Shown here: piece after piece, positions 12,088 to 23,829 of the stretch
How the letters are laid out: every line of letters starts with the position of its first letter
Position numbering within the stretch: position 1 is the first letter of the stretch
NCBI RefSeq assembly: GCF_001653235.2
Contig: NC_035794.1
Coordinates: 3,782,001 to 3,846,000, forward strand
DNA from: Pochonia chlamydosporia 170
Lineage: Eukaryota > Ascomycota > Sordariomycetes > Hypocreales > Clavicipitaceae
DNA length: 64,000 nt
Direction of reading: 5' to 3'
Notes under the pieces: model-generated
The model's database searches: none
Told to the model about the DNA's origin: nothing
What the model saw: the letters and a program-made list of their open reading frames with translations, nothing else
Made by a program: the position numbers and the translations under genes

Positions 12088-14120
12088 TCAAACGGGTCGA
12101 ATTTCGCCCCTCGAATCATCCTTTGCCTCTTCCTCAGTAATCTCAGGAACCGGCTCCTCCTTCATTGCAACCGCCATTGCTGCCTCCCGCTTCGGCCTAA
12201 GACGTGTTAGCAAAAACCACAAGTTTAGGACTGGGACCACCAACTTGAGAAACTTGACATCGACAATGCGCAAGGCAACAGCCAGCACAACCACAAGCGT
12301 GCAAACCGCAATAGACGACTGCCAACCATATTTATCTGTAATACGTTAGCGCGCTTCAAGTGTGATGTGAGAGCACTTACAGTATGGTGCCTGGCTGGCC
12401 GGCCACACGAGCACCTGGCTCCAAGCCGAGATGGAGTAATAGCCTGCGATGGCGGCGCCGACAGTGAGAGATCGCTCCTCGGGCTCTTGGGGTGCACTAT
12501 TACATGTTAGCACAGTTACAATGTATGAACAATGCGAACTTACAGGTCGGACAACCATGCCCAGATGAGCGGCGCTGTACCAAGAGGAATATGGGCCATG
12601 AAGTAGCCGGCATATGCGGCTGATAAGGGAGTGCCGCTGGGGTTGGTCGTCCAAATGCTGAGAATGATTGCTACCATAATGGCAATAATGGCTATTGTGC
12701 GTCAGATGACTTCTTCAATGTCTGTGAGTCGTTGTACATACCTTGCGCTACGATGAGTGTCCATCTGGTTCTCAATATATCGGACAAGAACGCCCAGATC
12801 CAAACTGAAACGAGTTAGCATCGCCAAAGTGCTGTAATAGGTGGAATAACGTACCAAAAACGACGTTGATGGCACTGCCGCCTATCGGGATGAGATTGAC
12901 CTGTACGGTAGTCCATCGCGCCGAACCATCGCTATTCTTGATAGACTTCAAGAACAGATTAAAGTAGTTGTATCCCGATGTTCCGAGAACCATGGCAATG
13001 TACATCACGCCAATGACATACACCAGCCACGTAGAAAATGTGCGCCTACCACTGTCAGCAACTCAGATCACAGTCCAGAGCAAATGCAACATACTTTGCC
13101 GCAGCCCAAGTAATAGGCTTCGCATCCAATCTGTTCTCCCGCTCGAGTCGTTGCAAAGCATGCTCTGAATGAACGCGCTTGAACCAAAAGGCCCAGGGGT
13201 TGGGGTTCTGCGGCGAATCCGGAATCATGATGTAGCCTGCGAAGCCCCAAATCACGGTAATGATGGCGTTGATGACAAACATCCACCTACTGAATTAGCC
13301 AACATCGAGATGCAGAGTCGTGGTGCTCACCTCCAGCCTGCGAGACCGTATCTCCCGTCCATGGTGTTTACGATTGATGCTTGCATTGCTCCTGACATCA
13401 TTTGGCCGACTGCTTGGCAGGAATGGTAGAAGCCGATTCGTTTCGCCATTTCCAAGGGCGTATACCACGACACTACACGTATTAGTGAGGAAACAAATCG
13501 ACATTGTGGACAACGTACTAAATAGGGAAATCATGCCAGGATAGGCTGCGCTCTCGCACAAGCCCAGAAATACTCGCAGGATGTACACTTGTTTTGCGCT
13601 CGTGGTCATGGCCACCAAACCGGTTATGATGCCCCAAATGACTTCCAGCGAGGGCAGCCACCAACTCGGTCGGACGTACGTCATGATGATTTGAGAGGGA
13701 ATCAACATGATGCAGTACGCAATGTTGAAATAGGTCGTGAAGCTAAATGACACGCGTTAGCATTATGAACAATGGATACCGCAAGAGACATACAGATTCA
13801 GCTCATTTCCCCAGAGTCCCAAATCCTCCTTCATACCCGACACATACGCACTATTTATGTTCGACTGGTCCAAAAACCTAGCAGAGTCAGCTTCATCCCC
13901 TCCCGTCGCGCCGCAACATCCCATACTTGATAACTACAATCCGTTAGTACCATCGCGAACCGTTCCCAGCAAAACACTCACTCTGCGAAATGCACCCAAA
14001 CGTCAACAGAAAAATGTCCAGCCTTCTCACCAGGCTTCTCTCCTCCTTTGTCGCAGCCGGCGCCAACGCTTTCGGCGCCTTTTCCGCTCCCGCGCGGAAT
14101 AAAGTCTTGAGGTTCGCCAT
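12088..14120 (-). CDS. MFS transporter, allantoate permease (DAL5/ACS) type
   Basis: Eleven exons give 517 aa with all phases agreeing: 13982-14120, 13927-13933, 13794-13877, 13519-13742, 13331-13472, 13095-13286, 12855-13045, 12742-12804, 12544-12691, 12381-12496, 12088-12335. The N-terminal half has the signature of the anion:cation symporter family: [19 protein letters not shown] after TM1, then TM segments with [14 protein letters not shown] and [19 protein letters not shown]. About twelve TM helices are expected, with a charged C-terminal tail ([15 protein letters not shown]). Homologues import allantoate, nicotinate, biotin precursors or other small organic anions across the plasma membrane. 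Exon 2 is only 7 nt long and completes the conserved IIKFLD. The start is the ATG at 14120, not the TTG just upstream. It lies on the same strand as the monooxygenase. Confidence 0.9.
13927..13933 (-). other. 7-nt micro-exon of the DAL5-type transporter
   Basis: Minus-strand TTATCAA is flanked by TTGTAG upstream and GTATGG downstream. Exon 1 ends in phase 1 and exon 3 starts with G, so the product reads SQ-I-I-K-F-LDQ. Reading straight through in either direction hits a stop. Confidence 0.75.
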
Positions 14121-14564
14121 GTTGACTCTCAATTTTTGTCCTGGAGTTGTGAAGAACGTGTCGAGGTTGAGAATCTGGGGAGCAGAAAACCGTTACATTC
14201 CTTCCATGCTGGGATGCTGATCCCCCGCTTTCGGGGGAGGGAGCACAGATGATGGAGACATGCGGGGTGGTATTGTACGGAAGGATTGGTGGTTATGTCT
14301 TGGTCCACTGGTTTAGTTGGCAAAGGGCGTGGTTAGACCATGTTTTGTGCGACGATCGGAGCCGTGAGAAGTTTGGTGTTTATGTCGGGAGTTGTGGCTC
14401 TCGGCATTTTCGTGGGGGTCAATTTGGGGGTTGGTTGAAGGACATGAACAAGTTCAAAGTTTGCAGAAGATGCCATTGAGGTGACAATTTGTGAGTGGAC
14501 GCCGCCAAATATGGCTTTTGTATTCTACATGAACCTGCTGGTCTATGAATTGCAAACAAAGCAA

Positions 14565-16494
14565 TTACACGTTGGTCTGATCCTTTGGCTGAGACCATGC
14601 ATCTTGAGCACGGTGCAGACGCTCGGTTTCCAGCCTCTTCCTCGTAATTAACCTCCACAGATACGAACCCCTCAAAACCTCGTGGTCTCCGCCCTTCAGC
14701 AACCAGACATTTCCAATGCATAGTGATATGATCACGCAAATCCACATAAACGGAATCATGGCCACGTATGCGTAATAGATGCCCGTTTGAGGATCCAGGT
14801 GATTGCTGCCACTTTTGTTGTTGAATACGGTAGACATGATGGTCAAGCCTACCAACCCTCCGAACGGAATAGCAAAGGATGACAAACAGGTTATCTTGGC
14901 AGTCATGTCGGGGAAGTATCCGAGGCAGTGGAGTGACGCAGGGTTCAGTCGCAGTGCAACACCATGGCCGATTAGTGCCATCATGCCGTAAACAACCTTG
15001 GAGTTGTGCTCCTTGATCGCCCATGCGAGCACCGTGATTCCAACCGCGGTGGTAGTAGTGCCGAGAACAAGAGGCGGGAAGGTCTGGCGGGGCCAAACGT
15101 TGGAGGCCACGATCGCCATGTATACTCCGACTGCATGCAACAGGTTAGAATTGTTTCTGCAAGGCTTAGTTGGGCATCCTTACCAGTCAGTCCAGGCATA
15201 TAGTACAGCAGCGCCAGACCAGCTTCGCTAGAGCTTTTTCCATCAACCAGTGTAAAGTAAAGGTCGGAAAAATACATGACCGCAAACATGGCCATGCCGC
15301 CACCAAAGTTGATTAAGAAAACGAGCAAGTTGTCTCTTTGTGAAAGAATATCCCAAGGCATCATAGCCCGCTGCCGAGGAAACACACGGGACATGGTCTG
15401 ACCTGGTGACATTGAGCGTTCGTATACGATCCATGCAATGGCTAAAACTGCACCGATTACAAGTGGTGCCAGAACAGCCGCTGAGTTCCAAGAGTACGTG
15501 GAACCTCCCCAGGTGAGCGCCAGAAGCAGCAGTCCCAAGCCCCAGAGGAATAACATCTGGCCACCAAAGTCGATCGTGGCGAGTCTTGCGAAGAAACGCC
15601 CGCGGGTAGAGGACGTATCGGTTTCGCGTAGTTCAGGCAACGGTTGCGGTCCGACAAGCTCCTTTCGAAGTAGAAATGCGACCAAGAAAATTGACGCGAA
15701 AGCAATGGGGAGGTTGATACCGAAACACCATCGCCACGAGGTTTGCGACAGGTAGCCACCAATGAGTGGCCCAAGACCAAAGCTGACACCAGAGATGAGA
15801 ACGAAGATGGTCCAATTGGTAGCAAACTCCGCGAGCGACACTCGATCTGCAAGGATCGTTCGCACTGAGATGTTAACTCCCGAACAGCCAATGCCTTGAA
15901 TGGCTCGACCGAGCAGGAGTACGCTGAACGATGAGGTTGGTGCACCCGTACAAATGGCTGACCCTACCATCATTACAATAATGGCAGCTTGCACAGTGGC
16001 GTGACGACCGAAAATGTCGGCCAATTGAGCCCAGAAGAAGAGAAACGCAGCCGAGGTAAGATTGAATGACGAAATGATCCAATTTAACTGCTTGATCTCA
16101 TCTTCAAATTGAGTCAGTATTAATTCATTTCCCAAGAAGCCATGGTGTGTTTCTTACGAAAGTCTTCTGCGATGCGTGTAAGAGCAGAAGCAACAATGGT
16201 CGTATCAAGCGCCTGCAAGGCAAAAGGCCCGAAAAGACCCAAAACGAGTTTCCACCGATAAATATTTCGACGTTTGTTTTCTGCCTTTTCCTCTGCAGTA
16301 AGAATCTTTTTCTTTTTGTCGGTTTTGGCGTCTACGGCCTGGTTTTGTGGTGTATTCAGCGCGGACTGTGAAGTGGCACCAGTTGTGCTCTGCAGCTCGT
16401 GGCCATGTGCCAGACCGTGATCGCTGTACTCTTCAAGTGCTGCATGTTGACGCTGCTTTCGAGAATTTTTGACCTTTCTATAAAGATATATCAT
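14565..16494 (-). CDS. MFS multidrug transporter, DHA2 (14-TM) type
   Basis: Three exons (16158-16494, 15184-16101, 14565-15130) give 606 aa in phase. A cytosolic N-terminal tail of about 85 residues with a Lys-rich stretch (KTDKKKKILTAEEKAENKRR) is followed by TM1 with ALDTTIVASAL, the hallmark of drug:H+ antiporter-2 proteins. LADIFGRH (loop 2-3) and GRAIQGIGCSGVNI (TM4-5, motif B/C region) come next, then about twelve more helices. Such pumps export toxic compounds or secondary metabolites. The first ATG of the coding frame is at 16494. An upstream ATG near 16610 gives a frame that closes quickly and could be a short upstream ORF. It adjoins the DAL5-type importer tail to head, so the region has one presumed importer and one presumed exporter beside an oxidase. 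Confidence 0.88.
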
Positions 16495-16616
16495 TTCAGG
16501 CAAAGGGCTCACCAAGAGGTAGCAAGGGAATCAGGATGAAGACGCTGGCGGGTGGCAGGTAGGTGAGCTTGTGTGAAATTGATGCTGGTGTTGACAATTC
16601 CGGGTGGCATTAGAGC

Positions 16617-16624
16617 TATATATA
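16617..16624 (-). promoter_or_regulatory. TATA box of the DHA2 transporter gene
   Basis: TATATATA lies about 125 bp before the ATG at 16494 on the minus strand. Confidence 0.45.
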
Positions 16625-17937
16625 CAAAGAAGAATATTATTAGTTCCGACTTGACGTTTGGATCTTCTCGGATACCTCCCAGATTGCTTCCATCACCATC
16701 GTACGTAAAATTGTACGTGGCTCAGTCCCTGAGATGTGATGCGTTAATCCCAAGTCGGCACACTCTCGTGGATTGATCCCCAAATCGGGAAAGGCGGACG
16801 TCCTTGATTGTAGGGCTGATGGGAAGCGCCAAGTTCCGCCACAGTAGCATACCGCTGGATGAGCTCTTGGCGAAATCGTCAGGGTCGAGATGGGATGGAT
16901 CCACATTTACCTTCAATGTCGTCAATGCGGATGTGTGTGGTCCGTGAGAAGCCAAACTCGATGCGACGATGATGGTATATGTAGCCTTTTGGCTGTGGCA
17001 TGCGACGAAACAGAGCGGCGTGAATTGAGGAAGGCACGACTGGGACCATTGGCGCGTCGGCAAGTCAAACAAGACAGCCCGTCAGTGAGTAGCGCGACAT
17101 TGACTCCTGAACATTATCTCTGCCTACGTGTATCTACCTAGGTAGGCAGTGAGGTGAAGTCATCAAATCTTTCTGGCCGACAATACCAGCCGTCAAACGG
17201 GTGTATCAACAGACGGGCGTTGAAGCTGAAAAACATTTGGTGTCCATGGAGATGACCCAGTCGGCATCTCACTGCCGAACCATCCCAAATAGGGTATCCA
17301 TTCGAGCCCATTCGAACATCTTACGCCAGTTCGTACGCAGCCCTGACGAGTCAATCAAGTTGTCCGGGGAATTGTGTATGTAGGAGACGTCAACTTTAAG
17401 GCTGATGGCAAATTGAAGGAACCACAATTGCTGACGAGGTTCGAAACGCAGTCGACTTCGAGTCGATTATTCCCGCCTGAGGCTTCAATGTTGGTGCATC
17501 AAGAAGGTTAGGCTTTCGCTGAATGCATCTGAATCCAGTTTAGCGTCTTGCGGCGTGACCAGCCAAATGGAGAGACATCAGACGCATCGTCTTGAGATCT
17601 CCCATCACCAGTCAGATTTCAATCAATCACCCTTGGACGTCAGCTTCTTGATCTGGCACACCCGAAGGCAACGTGCTGCCAAGACGTCAAAAAGACAGGC
17701 CCAGCCCACCCTTTTCGCATTCCATTTCCCAAAGCTTCTAGACGTATCCTTCCAGCTTCCACTGGGGTCACTCACACTTCCTATTTGCGTCAGGTTGTTC
17801 CATGTCCGACGGCCGAAATCTGTGTTGTGGCTTTTGTGTGATACGAAACATTGCCAGTTTCGATTACTACCGCCGCTCTCGAGATACGGATTCTGCATCT
17901 AAGTGCCACTTACAGCAGACTGGGCCCAATCTGGACC
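16625..17937. other. Divergent intergenic region
   Basis: About 1.3 kb between the head-to-head DHA2 transporter and Zn2Cys6 regulator. I see no gene. A perfect palindrome CTACCTAGGTAG sits at 17134-17145. A self-regulating zinc-cluster factor would be expected to bind in such a region, but no CGG-Nx-CCG pair stands out clearly. Confidence 0.5.
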
Positions 17938-19758
17938 ATGGTTGGCGTCCCGGGAAGATCTAAAGGCTGTAATACTTGCATCCAGAGGCGGATCAAGGTG
18001 AGCGCGAAACGGCAGCGGCTTCTTGATCACCAGGAAGAGAGGCTGGCTACCATACCCGTCACTGCAGAGGTCTATGATCCTGCATATGGTACCAGCCCAA
18101 TCCCCAGTACCAGTCTGGTGTACATCCCCCCAGACACGATGCACAAGCTAATCATGGCTTGTGTAGTGTGATCAAGGCCAACCAACCTGCAGTAACTGCC
18201 ACAAATCAAAGCGAATATGTGGTGGGTACACGCGTAAAACCATTTATGTCTTCTCTGAAGATGTCCACCTCAAGCAGCAAGATGTCCAAGAGGATGACAG
18301 GACTGTCATCTTCCACGGTCGCGCCAAGGTGTCAGATAGACAGGTCAAGTTTAGTACCAACGATAAAAGCGGCTCGCTGGCCTCAAAAAATCCCCTTATA
18401 TGGTCCGGGCCTTCACCCACAGCTTCTTCCAGCACCTCATCTCCGCCACATCGATCAGATTTAGAGCAGAGGCTTGATATCTTGGCTGCTGGTCGTTTCA
18501 CGAATATATCTGTCAACTGGCATCAGCTTCATCACATCTTCCTGTCTACCTATATGCCCAAGACAGGGCTAGGAACGACGTCTAAATCAGAGACACAAGT
18601 TGACGGTAATTGGCTGCTGCAGCTGCAAGGTGGCGTTATAAACTCGCCTGCGCTGCAAACATCTGTAGCAGCATATGCTGCTGCTCATTTGGCCCACGAG
18701 CGGAATAACCGGGCCCTAGTGCAACAGAGTCGAGAGATGTACATGCGCAGTTTGGAGCATCTGCGCATTGCACTAAGTAAAAAACGTACACGTTTGAGTG
18801 ATGAGACGTTGGCTGCATGTCTCGCCCTGCAATGTACGAGCTGGCAGAAAGCCCTGCAGCAGGAGTAGAAGGGGCAGAGAACTCAATCAAGGCAGCCAAT
18901 GGGTACACAACGCACCTAATGGGTGCGATGATGCTGATGGAGTTGCGCGGTCCGGACATGAATAATTCGCCGCTGGCACACAGCTTGTTTCTCGGACTCC
19001 GTCGGTACATGCTGCTGGGCAGCTTGATGAACCACAAGGATACTTTCATATCGCACCCGCAATGGAGAGAACGACCGTGGGCGGTGTATCCGAAGAACCT
19101 GCTGGATGTTTGCCTGGACGCGCTGTTTGAGATGCCGGCTGTGCTGCGTCAGTGGGACGCCGTTTCGCATGAAAGCAATGACGCCGTCATCCAACACAAA
19201 TGCGCTGCTATACTCGATCGGTGCAACGAGCTGGATGCAGATTTGCAGAACTGGTACGTCGAATACGAACAATCATGGTCTGGACCTCTGTATCAGACGG
19301 CATTCTGTACGCTGAAAAGTCAGTTTGACAATGACGAGCTCGGCAAAGTGTTTCCGATCTCTTACCACTTCCCCGTCTTCACAATTGGCTATGTCCTCAT
19401 CACATACTGGTCTGGGATGATGGTGGTGCATAATATCGCCATGGCCGCTCAGTACAAGCTCGCATATGTTGCGAGCATGTCCCCGTCTGGCACCTTGTCC
19501 GCATGTGCAGCCGCCAAAGAACATACAGATATTTGGCTGGATATGGTGAGGAATATGTGTCAGTCGGTGGAATATTTCATGGGCCAGGAGACTGGACGAA
19601 TTGGCCCTACGACAGCCATGGGAATAATGCAGGGCTGCATGGCGTCTTTGAGCGGCGAACCAGAGCTGTGGGGGAGAGAAAGAGGCTGGATAGTGGAAAT
19701 GATGGGCCGAATCGGGAAGAGGTTAAATCTTCCGAGACATGACATTTTGTGGAAGTAG
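17938..19758 (+). pseudogene. Zn2Cys6 transcription factor broken by a one-base frameshift
   Basis: Exon 1 (17938-17997, MVGVPGRSKGCNTCIQRRIK) joins exon 2 at 18167 through a 169-nt intron and forms a perfect zinc cluster, C-x2-C-x6-C-x6-C-x2-C-x6-C. The frame continues through a Ser/Thr-rich linker into a helical fungal-TF domain up to SDETLAACLAL. There the frame is lost: it ends 12 codons later in TAG (18868). The homologous continuation (MYELAESPAAG, then THLMGAMMLMELRGPD) resumes in another frame at 18832 and runs to 19758. No intron fits in the few bases between. One missing base at about 18829-18832 explains it. If real, only a DNA-binding N-terminal fragment of about 250 aa is made. 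It faces the transporter/monooxygenase group and was probably its regulator. A sequencing error remains possible. Confidence 0.75.
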
Positions 19759-21344
19759 CAGTTGGGGAGGATTAAATTCTTGGCACTAAAAGGTGTGTTC
19801 ACAAGACAAAGTTGAGTCAGGCTGGCGGATGCTTGTGCATCATGCGGTGAGTGCCAACAATACCTAGGTACACAAGCAAATGCTCTACACGAAAAAGTGA
19901 AAGTAGTGAGATATGTACAAATTAATGATTGCATAAGAAGCGTGGCATTAGCCGAAATTGCTTATCAATTCAATTGTATCCGATCACGTCTGCACAATGT
20001 CTGAGTGTGCCATTTTAGCTCCAAGTTCAAGGTAGGATCAGATCAGCCACGCCGCCGAACTCTGACGTTAAAATGACCACCAATGGCCTCATCGCATCAA
20101 ATTACGAACGTCAAATGTCGTCTGTGCAGTGAGGATGATAAAGCGTGGCCGGAGAAACGAACGGAGTCTGTGCTGATGCATCAAGCCGAAACCCCAGAAT
20201 TGCCAAGTGTTTGCAAACATGTCAAGTGGATTCATTCGACTCGGAAAGCGAAGCGGCTTGTGGGCCGATGTAAATGTTTTGAAATGCCCACGGAACAATC
20301 CAATTGTTTCGCTTCCCTGATGATCAAGAGTTCTGGCTGTATCCCTTTTCCGTTCTTCCGCATGCCAAGAATGGAAGGGCTCGCATACTGAGTACACGAT
20401 TTAATTTTACACGCACGACTGAGTAAGCGATATAAATAAAAATACATTGCACATTTGCTATTTCGAGGCAGGTCGGTAGGCGCAGGCGCAGCAGAGGTCG
20501 TGATTCCACAGCAATGAGTGGACAAGGGCATCCGGTTGGCGTTCCGTGGCTGGGGCTGCTTACTGGCGTCTGGTCTGCTTTGGTCTGGTTTTGTTTGCAC
20601 GACACAGGGCTGTGATGTGATGCGAGGAGGCAGGGGCAGGGACAGGGATCCAGCTTGGCATCAAATGATCGGCGGCTCATTTAAATTGTTCCCGGGGTGT
20701 CTGTCAGCCAATCGTGTGGGAGCAACGTGGGTGCGATGAAATAAACAAGCTGACGGACGGTGCTTCAGTTCGTGGTTGTCGACTTGTGGTTTGGAATCGT
20801 TTGCTGGCTGGTGAACATGCAAACATGCTACTTCTGCTGCCCGCTTGGATGCGGTGCATGGTGCTTAATGCAACGTAATGTGATGTGACGGCGTGACAAG
20901 GGAATTCTTGGTTCAATCTTTTTTTTTTGTCTGGTTCATGCTACTCCGTGGTGTGACGATGCTTGCAAACTCCCTTGTGTGGTTGGTGTTGGCGCCTGCT
21001 CCTTTGGCAGCGCAGCAAAGCACAGCACAGCCCTGTCTCACTCGACCAAATCAAACCAGACCGGACCAACACGGATGCCAGTTTTTCGTTTCCTAATCTG
21101 TCGGCTGGCGCTGCTCGATGAATGACGGGCTTGTAATGACCAACTGGTGCGTTTCTTTTTAAGGTGCTGGCTTGCCGGCTGGCCAAACTTTATTGGCACT
21201 TGACTTTTTGTTTCTCGGCTTGTTCCTTCCTCTCAAGTGCTGCTTGACTTTACCCCGTCCACACCCAAATTCCCGCCCAAATCTACACCAAGTCCCGACG
21301 AATTATCCAAGCACCCAGAACTTGGTGAATGGAATCAGTTGGTG
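19759..21344. other. No supported gene
   Basis: About 1.6 kb without a convincing gene. It holds a TACCTAGGTA palindrome at 19861-19870 and a segment rich in TGGCTGG and CAGACCA words near 20550-21080. The last 200 bp are C-rich promoter-like sequence of the SOD-like gene. Confidence 0.5.
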
Positions 21345-21350
21345 TATAAA
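21345..21350 (+). promoter_or_regulatory. TATA box of the SOD-like gene
   Basis: TATAAA lies 52-57 bp before the ATG at 21402, followed by a CA-rich leader (CACCACCATCATCAAC). Confidence 0.55.
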
Positions 21351-21401
21351 TACTCGTCAATCTCTCCGCCAATTCACCACCATCATCAACAAACCATCAA
21401 C

Positions 21402-22008
21402 ATGCGTTTCTCAACTCTCCTCGTCGCCGGGTTTGCTGCCCTCACCCAAGCCACTGATGCCCCCATCGTCAACAACAACCCCAACACCATCTACAATGCT
21501 GTCCTACCCCAGGAGGCCTTCTACCACGGCAAGCTGAACGGCAATATCCGCGGCTCTGTGCGTGCGTCTCGCGGCCCTGACGGCAAGGGCGTCAAGTACA
21601 AGGTTCACTTTGAAAACCTTCCCAAGGAAGGCGGCCCATTCAGTACGTTGCTAACATGTTCCCTCTTTACACTCTAGCTAACCGACTACAGTCTACCACG
21701 TCCACGCCAATCCCGTCCCGTCAGACGGCAACTGCACCAAGACCCTCGCCCATCTCGATCCCTACCACCGCGGCGAGGACCCCCCCTGCGATGCCAGCAG
21801 ACCGAACACCTGCCAGGTCGGTGACCTGAGCGGCAAGTTCGGCCATATTGTGGGCGGTCCGTTCCGCGCAGAGTACATCGATCCGTATAGCTCCTTGATC
21901 GAGGGGACGGATGCGTACATCGGGAGCAGGTCGATTGTGGTGCATTTTGCGAATAAGACGCGGATTACGTGTGCTAATTTTGAGAGGGCTTCGGGTTGTG
22001 CTGCTTGA
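21402..22008 (+). CDS. Secreted Cu/Zn superoxide-dismutase-like protein
   Basis: Two exons (21402-21642, 21692-22008) give 185 aa in phase; the second of two possible acceptors is right because it restores IYHVHANPVP. Residues 1-17 are a signal peptide. The SOD beta-barrel copper ligands are all visible: His83 and His85 (YHVH), His101 (LAHLDPY) and His165 (VVHF). Cys95, Cys113 and Cys121 allow disulfides. The segment between His101 and CQVGDLSGKFG is short, and the Zn-site histidines cannot be assigned with certainty. It therefore resembles the extracellular, possibly copper-only SODs that fungi place at the cell surface, which turn superoxide into peroxide, for instance during host defence. 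There is no obvious GPI signal at the C-terminus (ending FERASGCAA). Confidence 0.85.
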
Positions 22009-22917
22009 GTCTTGGGGTGGAATTTGTATTTACTGGTTGTTGTTGAGATGATGGGTCATGATGGATTATGCCAGCGGCGATGTGCAGTAGCTTTTGTTGC
22101 TAAAAGATAGGATCATGAATTAGGCAAAATGGCTAGTGTTTATTGTTAAGTCTGCATTGGATGGACGCTGCTTTTGGTGATGGGCTGATGTAGATGTCTG
22201 TTCCGCCGATGGAAAATAGGCCTGTCTTGCATGATTTGTCGCTGTTCGTGTTAGCGGGTTGGAGAGGGGGAGGGACGCCACTTACGAAAAGAATTCGCAT
22301 TCTATGTCATTTGAGCGTGTCTTGATTGATCGAATGTGGTAGCTTCTGGTTCATTCCATATGTATTAGACAGTTGTGTTGTCTGCGGAGGACGTGGTAGG
22401 AGTTGCTCACGATGGCGGTTCTAGTGTCACGCATTCTTGCGATTTTATCTCTTGAATTGGTTCTTTTAGCCCGTACTGTTTATATATGATCGCCTAATCT
22501 GTTAGAATACATGTAGTAGTCCTTCAGGTTTGGAAGCTCACCAATGGTTCTATACGCATGGTCAATCCACCAACAACCACAAATGGCATGATGAGTGACC
22601 ACATCATGACGATTTTGTGTACGGATGGATGTGCTTGACTTGTTTAACGTTGGTAGAAACTCAATAACGAGGCGTCTCAAATAGTAAACCGATTTCATTA
22701 TCCCACATGCATCCTCGGCACATCATGGCTGAAGATTACTACTCACATCATCGCACACACTCCCATCGACTAGAGGTTGGAACCTACCATTGAATTGGCT
22801 ACCATAGCTATGGTACCTTGGTTCATCAATAGATGAATACGACCTTCCAAAAACATCATCACCACAACGCTAATGTGGGGAAACCAGTGGGAGCCAACCA
22901 TGGTAGAAACCTATATC
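22009..22917. other. Convergent intergenic region
   Basis: About 0.9 kb between the 3' ends of the SOD-like and metallo-beta-lactamase-fold genes. No gene or repeat seen. Confidence 0.5.
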
Positions 22918-23829
22918 CTAAGCATTCTTTCGTACCGCTCTAATGGCATCTACATTCTCTTTATGCACCTCCTCATACTGCTCATAGTAGATCAAACTAC
23001 CACTCCCCACATCCTCCGCAACAACCTCCCGCAACGACTTCCTCCACGCAACCGGCTCCTCCACATGCTCCGTCATAGCAGCGATATACCTAACCGTAGC
23101 ATCTATAAAGGAGACATCATACCCTCCTCCCGCAATGCGATCCGGATCCCCATGCGCAGGAAGGATCTTGTCAATCGCAAAGGAAGCCTTCATGCGCTGC
23201 AGCTCCTTCTGATGAAGCGGTAGGTTTGCCGCCTCAGCGATATACGTAGCCGTATCTTCAAGGGTATCGCCCGCAAATAACAGCCGCAAACTAGGTATCC
23301 AAAGGATAATAGAGTCTGAAGTGTGGATATTGAAACTGTGTAGTTCAACGTGCACATGCCCAATTTGCAAGTCCAATTGCCCCGAGAAGGTCTTGTCCGG
23401 AACCACGGCATCAATGGGCGGGTCAATTCCACTCAGTTTCTCCCGGTTCTTCTCAATTCGTGATGCTGTGCCTTCGCTGCTTATGATGGTGCAGTCTTTG
23501 AAGGCTCGCGCTCCAGCAATGTGGTCGGTGTGCGCATGGCTGTACACTACGCTTACTTTGGTGATGCCTAGACTGTGGACGTGGCGTAACACTGCGGCGG
23601 CATGCTGGACGGTGATGTGAGCGTCAAATATGAGTGCTTCGTCGTTGCAAATTATAGAGTAGCTTGCTACGCCGAGGGTGAAGGCGCCGTTGTCGAGCCA
23701 GTTTGGTTTGTCTGAGTGGTACCGATGGCCTGTTCGGCCGTCGTAGTATGCGTAGATGTTTGGGTAGGGGTTGAGGATGCGGAGGGTTTTCAGCTTCCCA
23801 GCTTTGTTTGATTCAGATTGTTGGCTCAT
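22918..23829 (-). CDS. Metallo-beta-lactamase-fold hydrolase
   Basis: One exon of 303 aa with no signal peptide. The metal site HxHxDH is exact (SHAHTDH, His98-His103). Further ligands are seen later: an Asp in LLFAGDTLED and a His in ILPAHGDPDR. These are the marks of the MBL superfamily, whose members hydrolyse lactams, lactones, thioesters or phosphodiesters with one or two zinc ions. The sequence around residues 20-60 (NPYPNIYAYYDGRTG, DNGAFTLGVASYSII) is a subfamily feature I cannot name. In fungi such genes can detoxify plant or microbial lactams or release thioester products. Neighbours give no further hint, so the substrate stays open. Confidence 0.88.
   Translation of the reverse strand: MSQQSESNKAGKLKTLRILNPYPNIYAYYDGRTGHRYHSDKPNWLDNGAFTLGVASYSIICNDEALIFDAHITVQHAAAVLRHVHSLGITKVSVVYSHAHTDHIAGARAFKDCTIISSEGTASRIEKNREKLSGIDPPIDAVVPDKTFSGQLDLQIGHVHVELHSFNIHTSDSIILWIPSLRLLFAGDTLEDTATYIAEAANLPLHQKELQRMKASFAIDKILPAHGDPDRIAGGGYDVSFIDATVRYIAAMTEHVEEPVAWRKSLREVVAEDVGSGSLIYYEQYEEVHKENVDAIRAVRKNA

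Noticed and set aside
18329..18868. Independent 179-aa gene
   Set aside because: It is the middle of the zinc-cluster factor ending at the frameshift, and its homology continues in the next frame.
20500..21100. Inverted repeat suggested by CAGACCA/TGGTCTG words
   Set aside because: Short, imperfect and low-complexity; no terminal repeat or target-site duplication could be defined.
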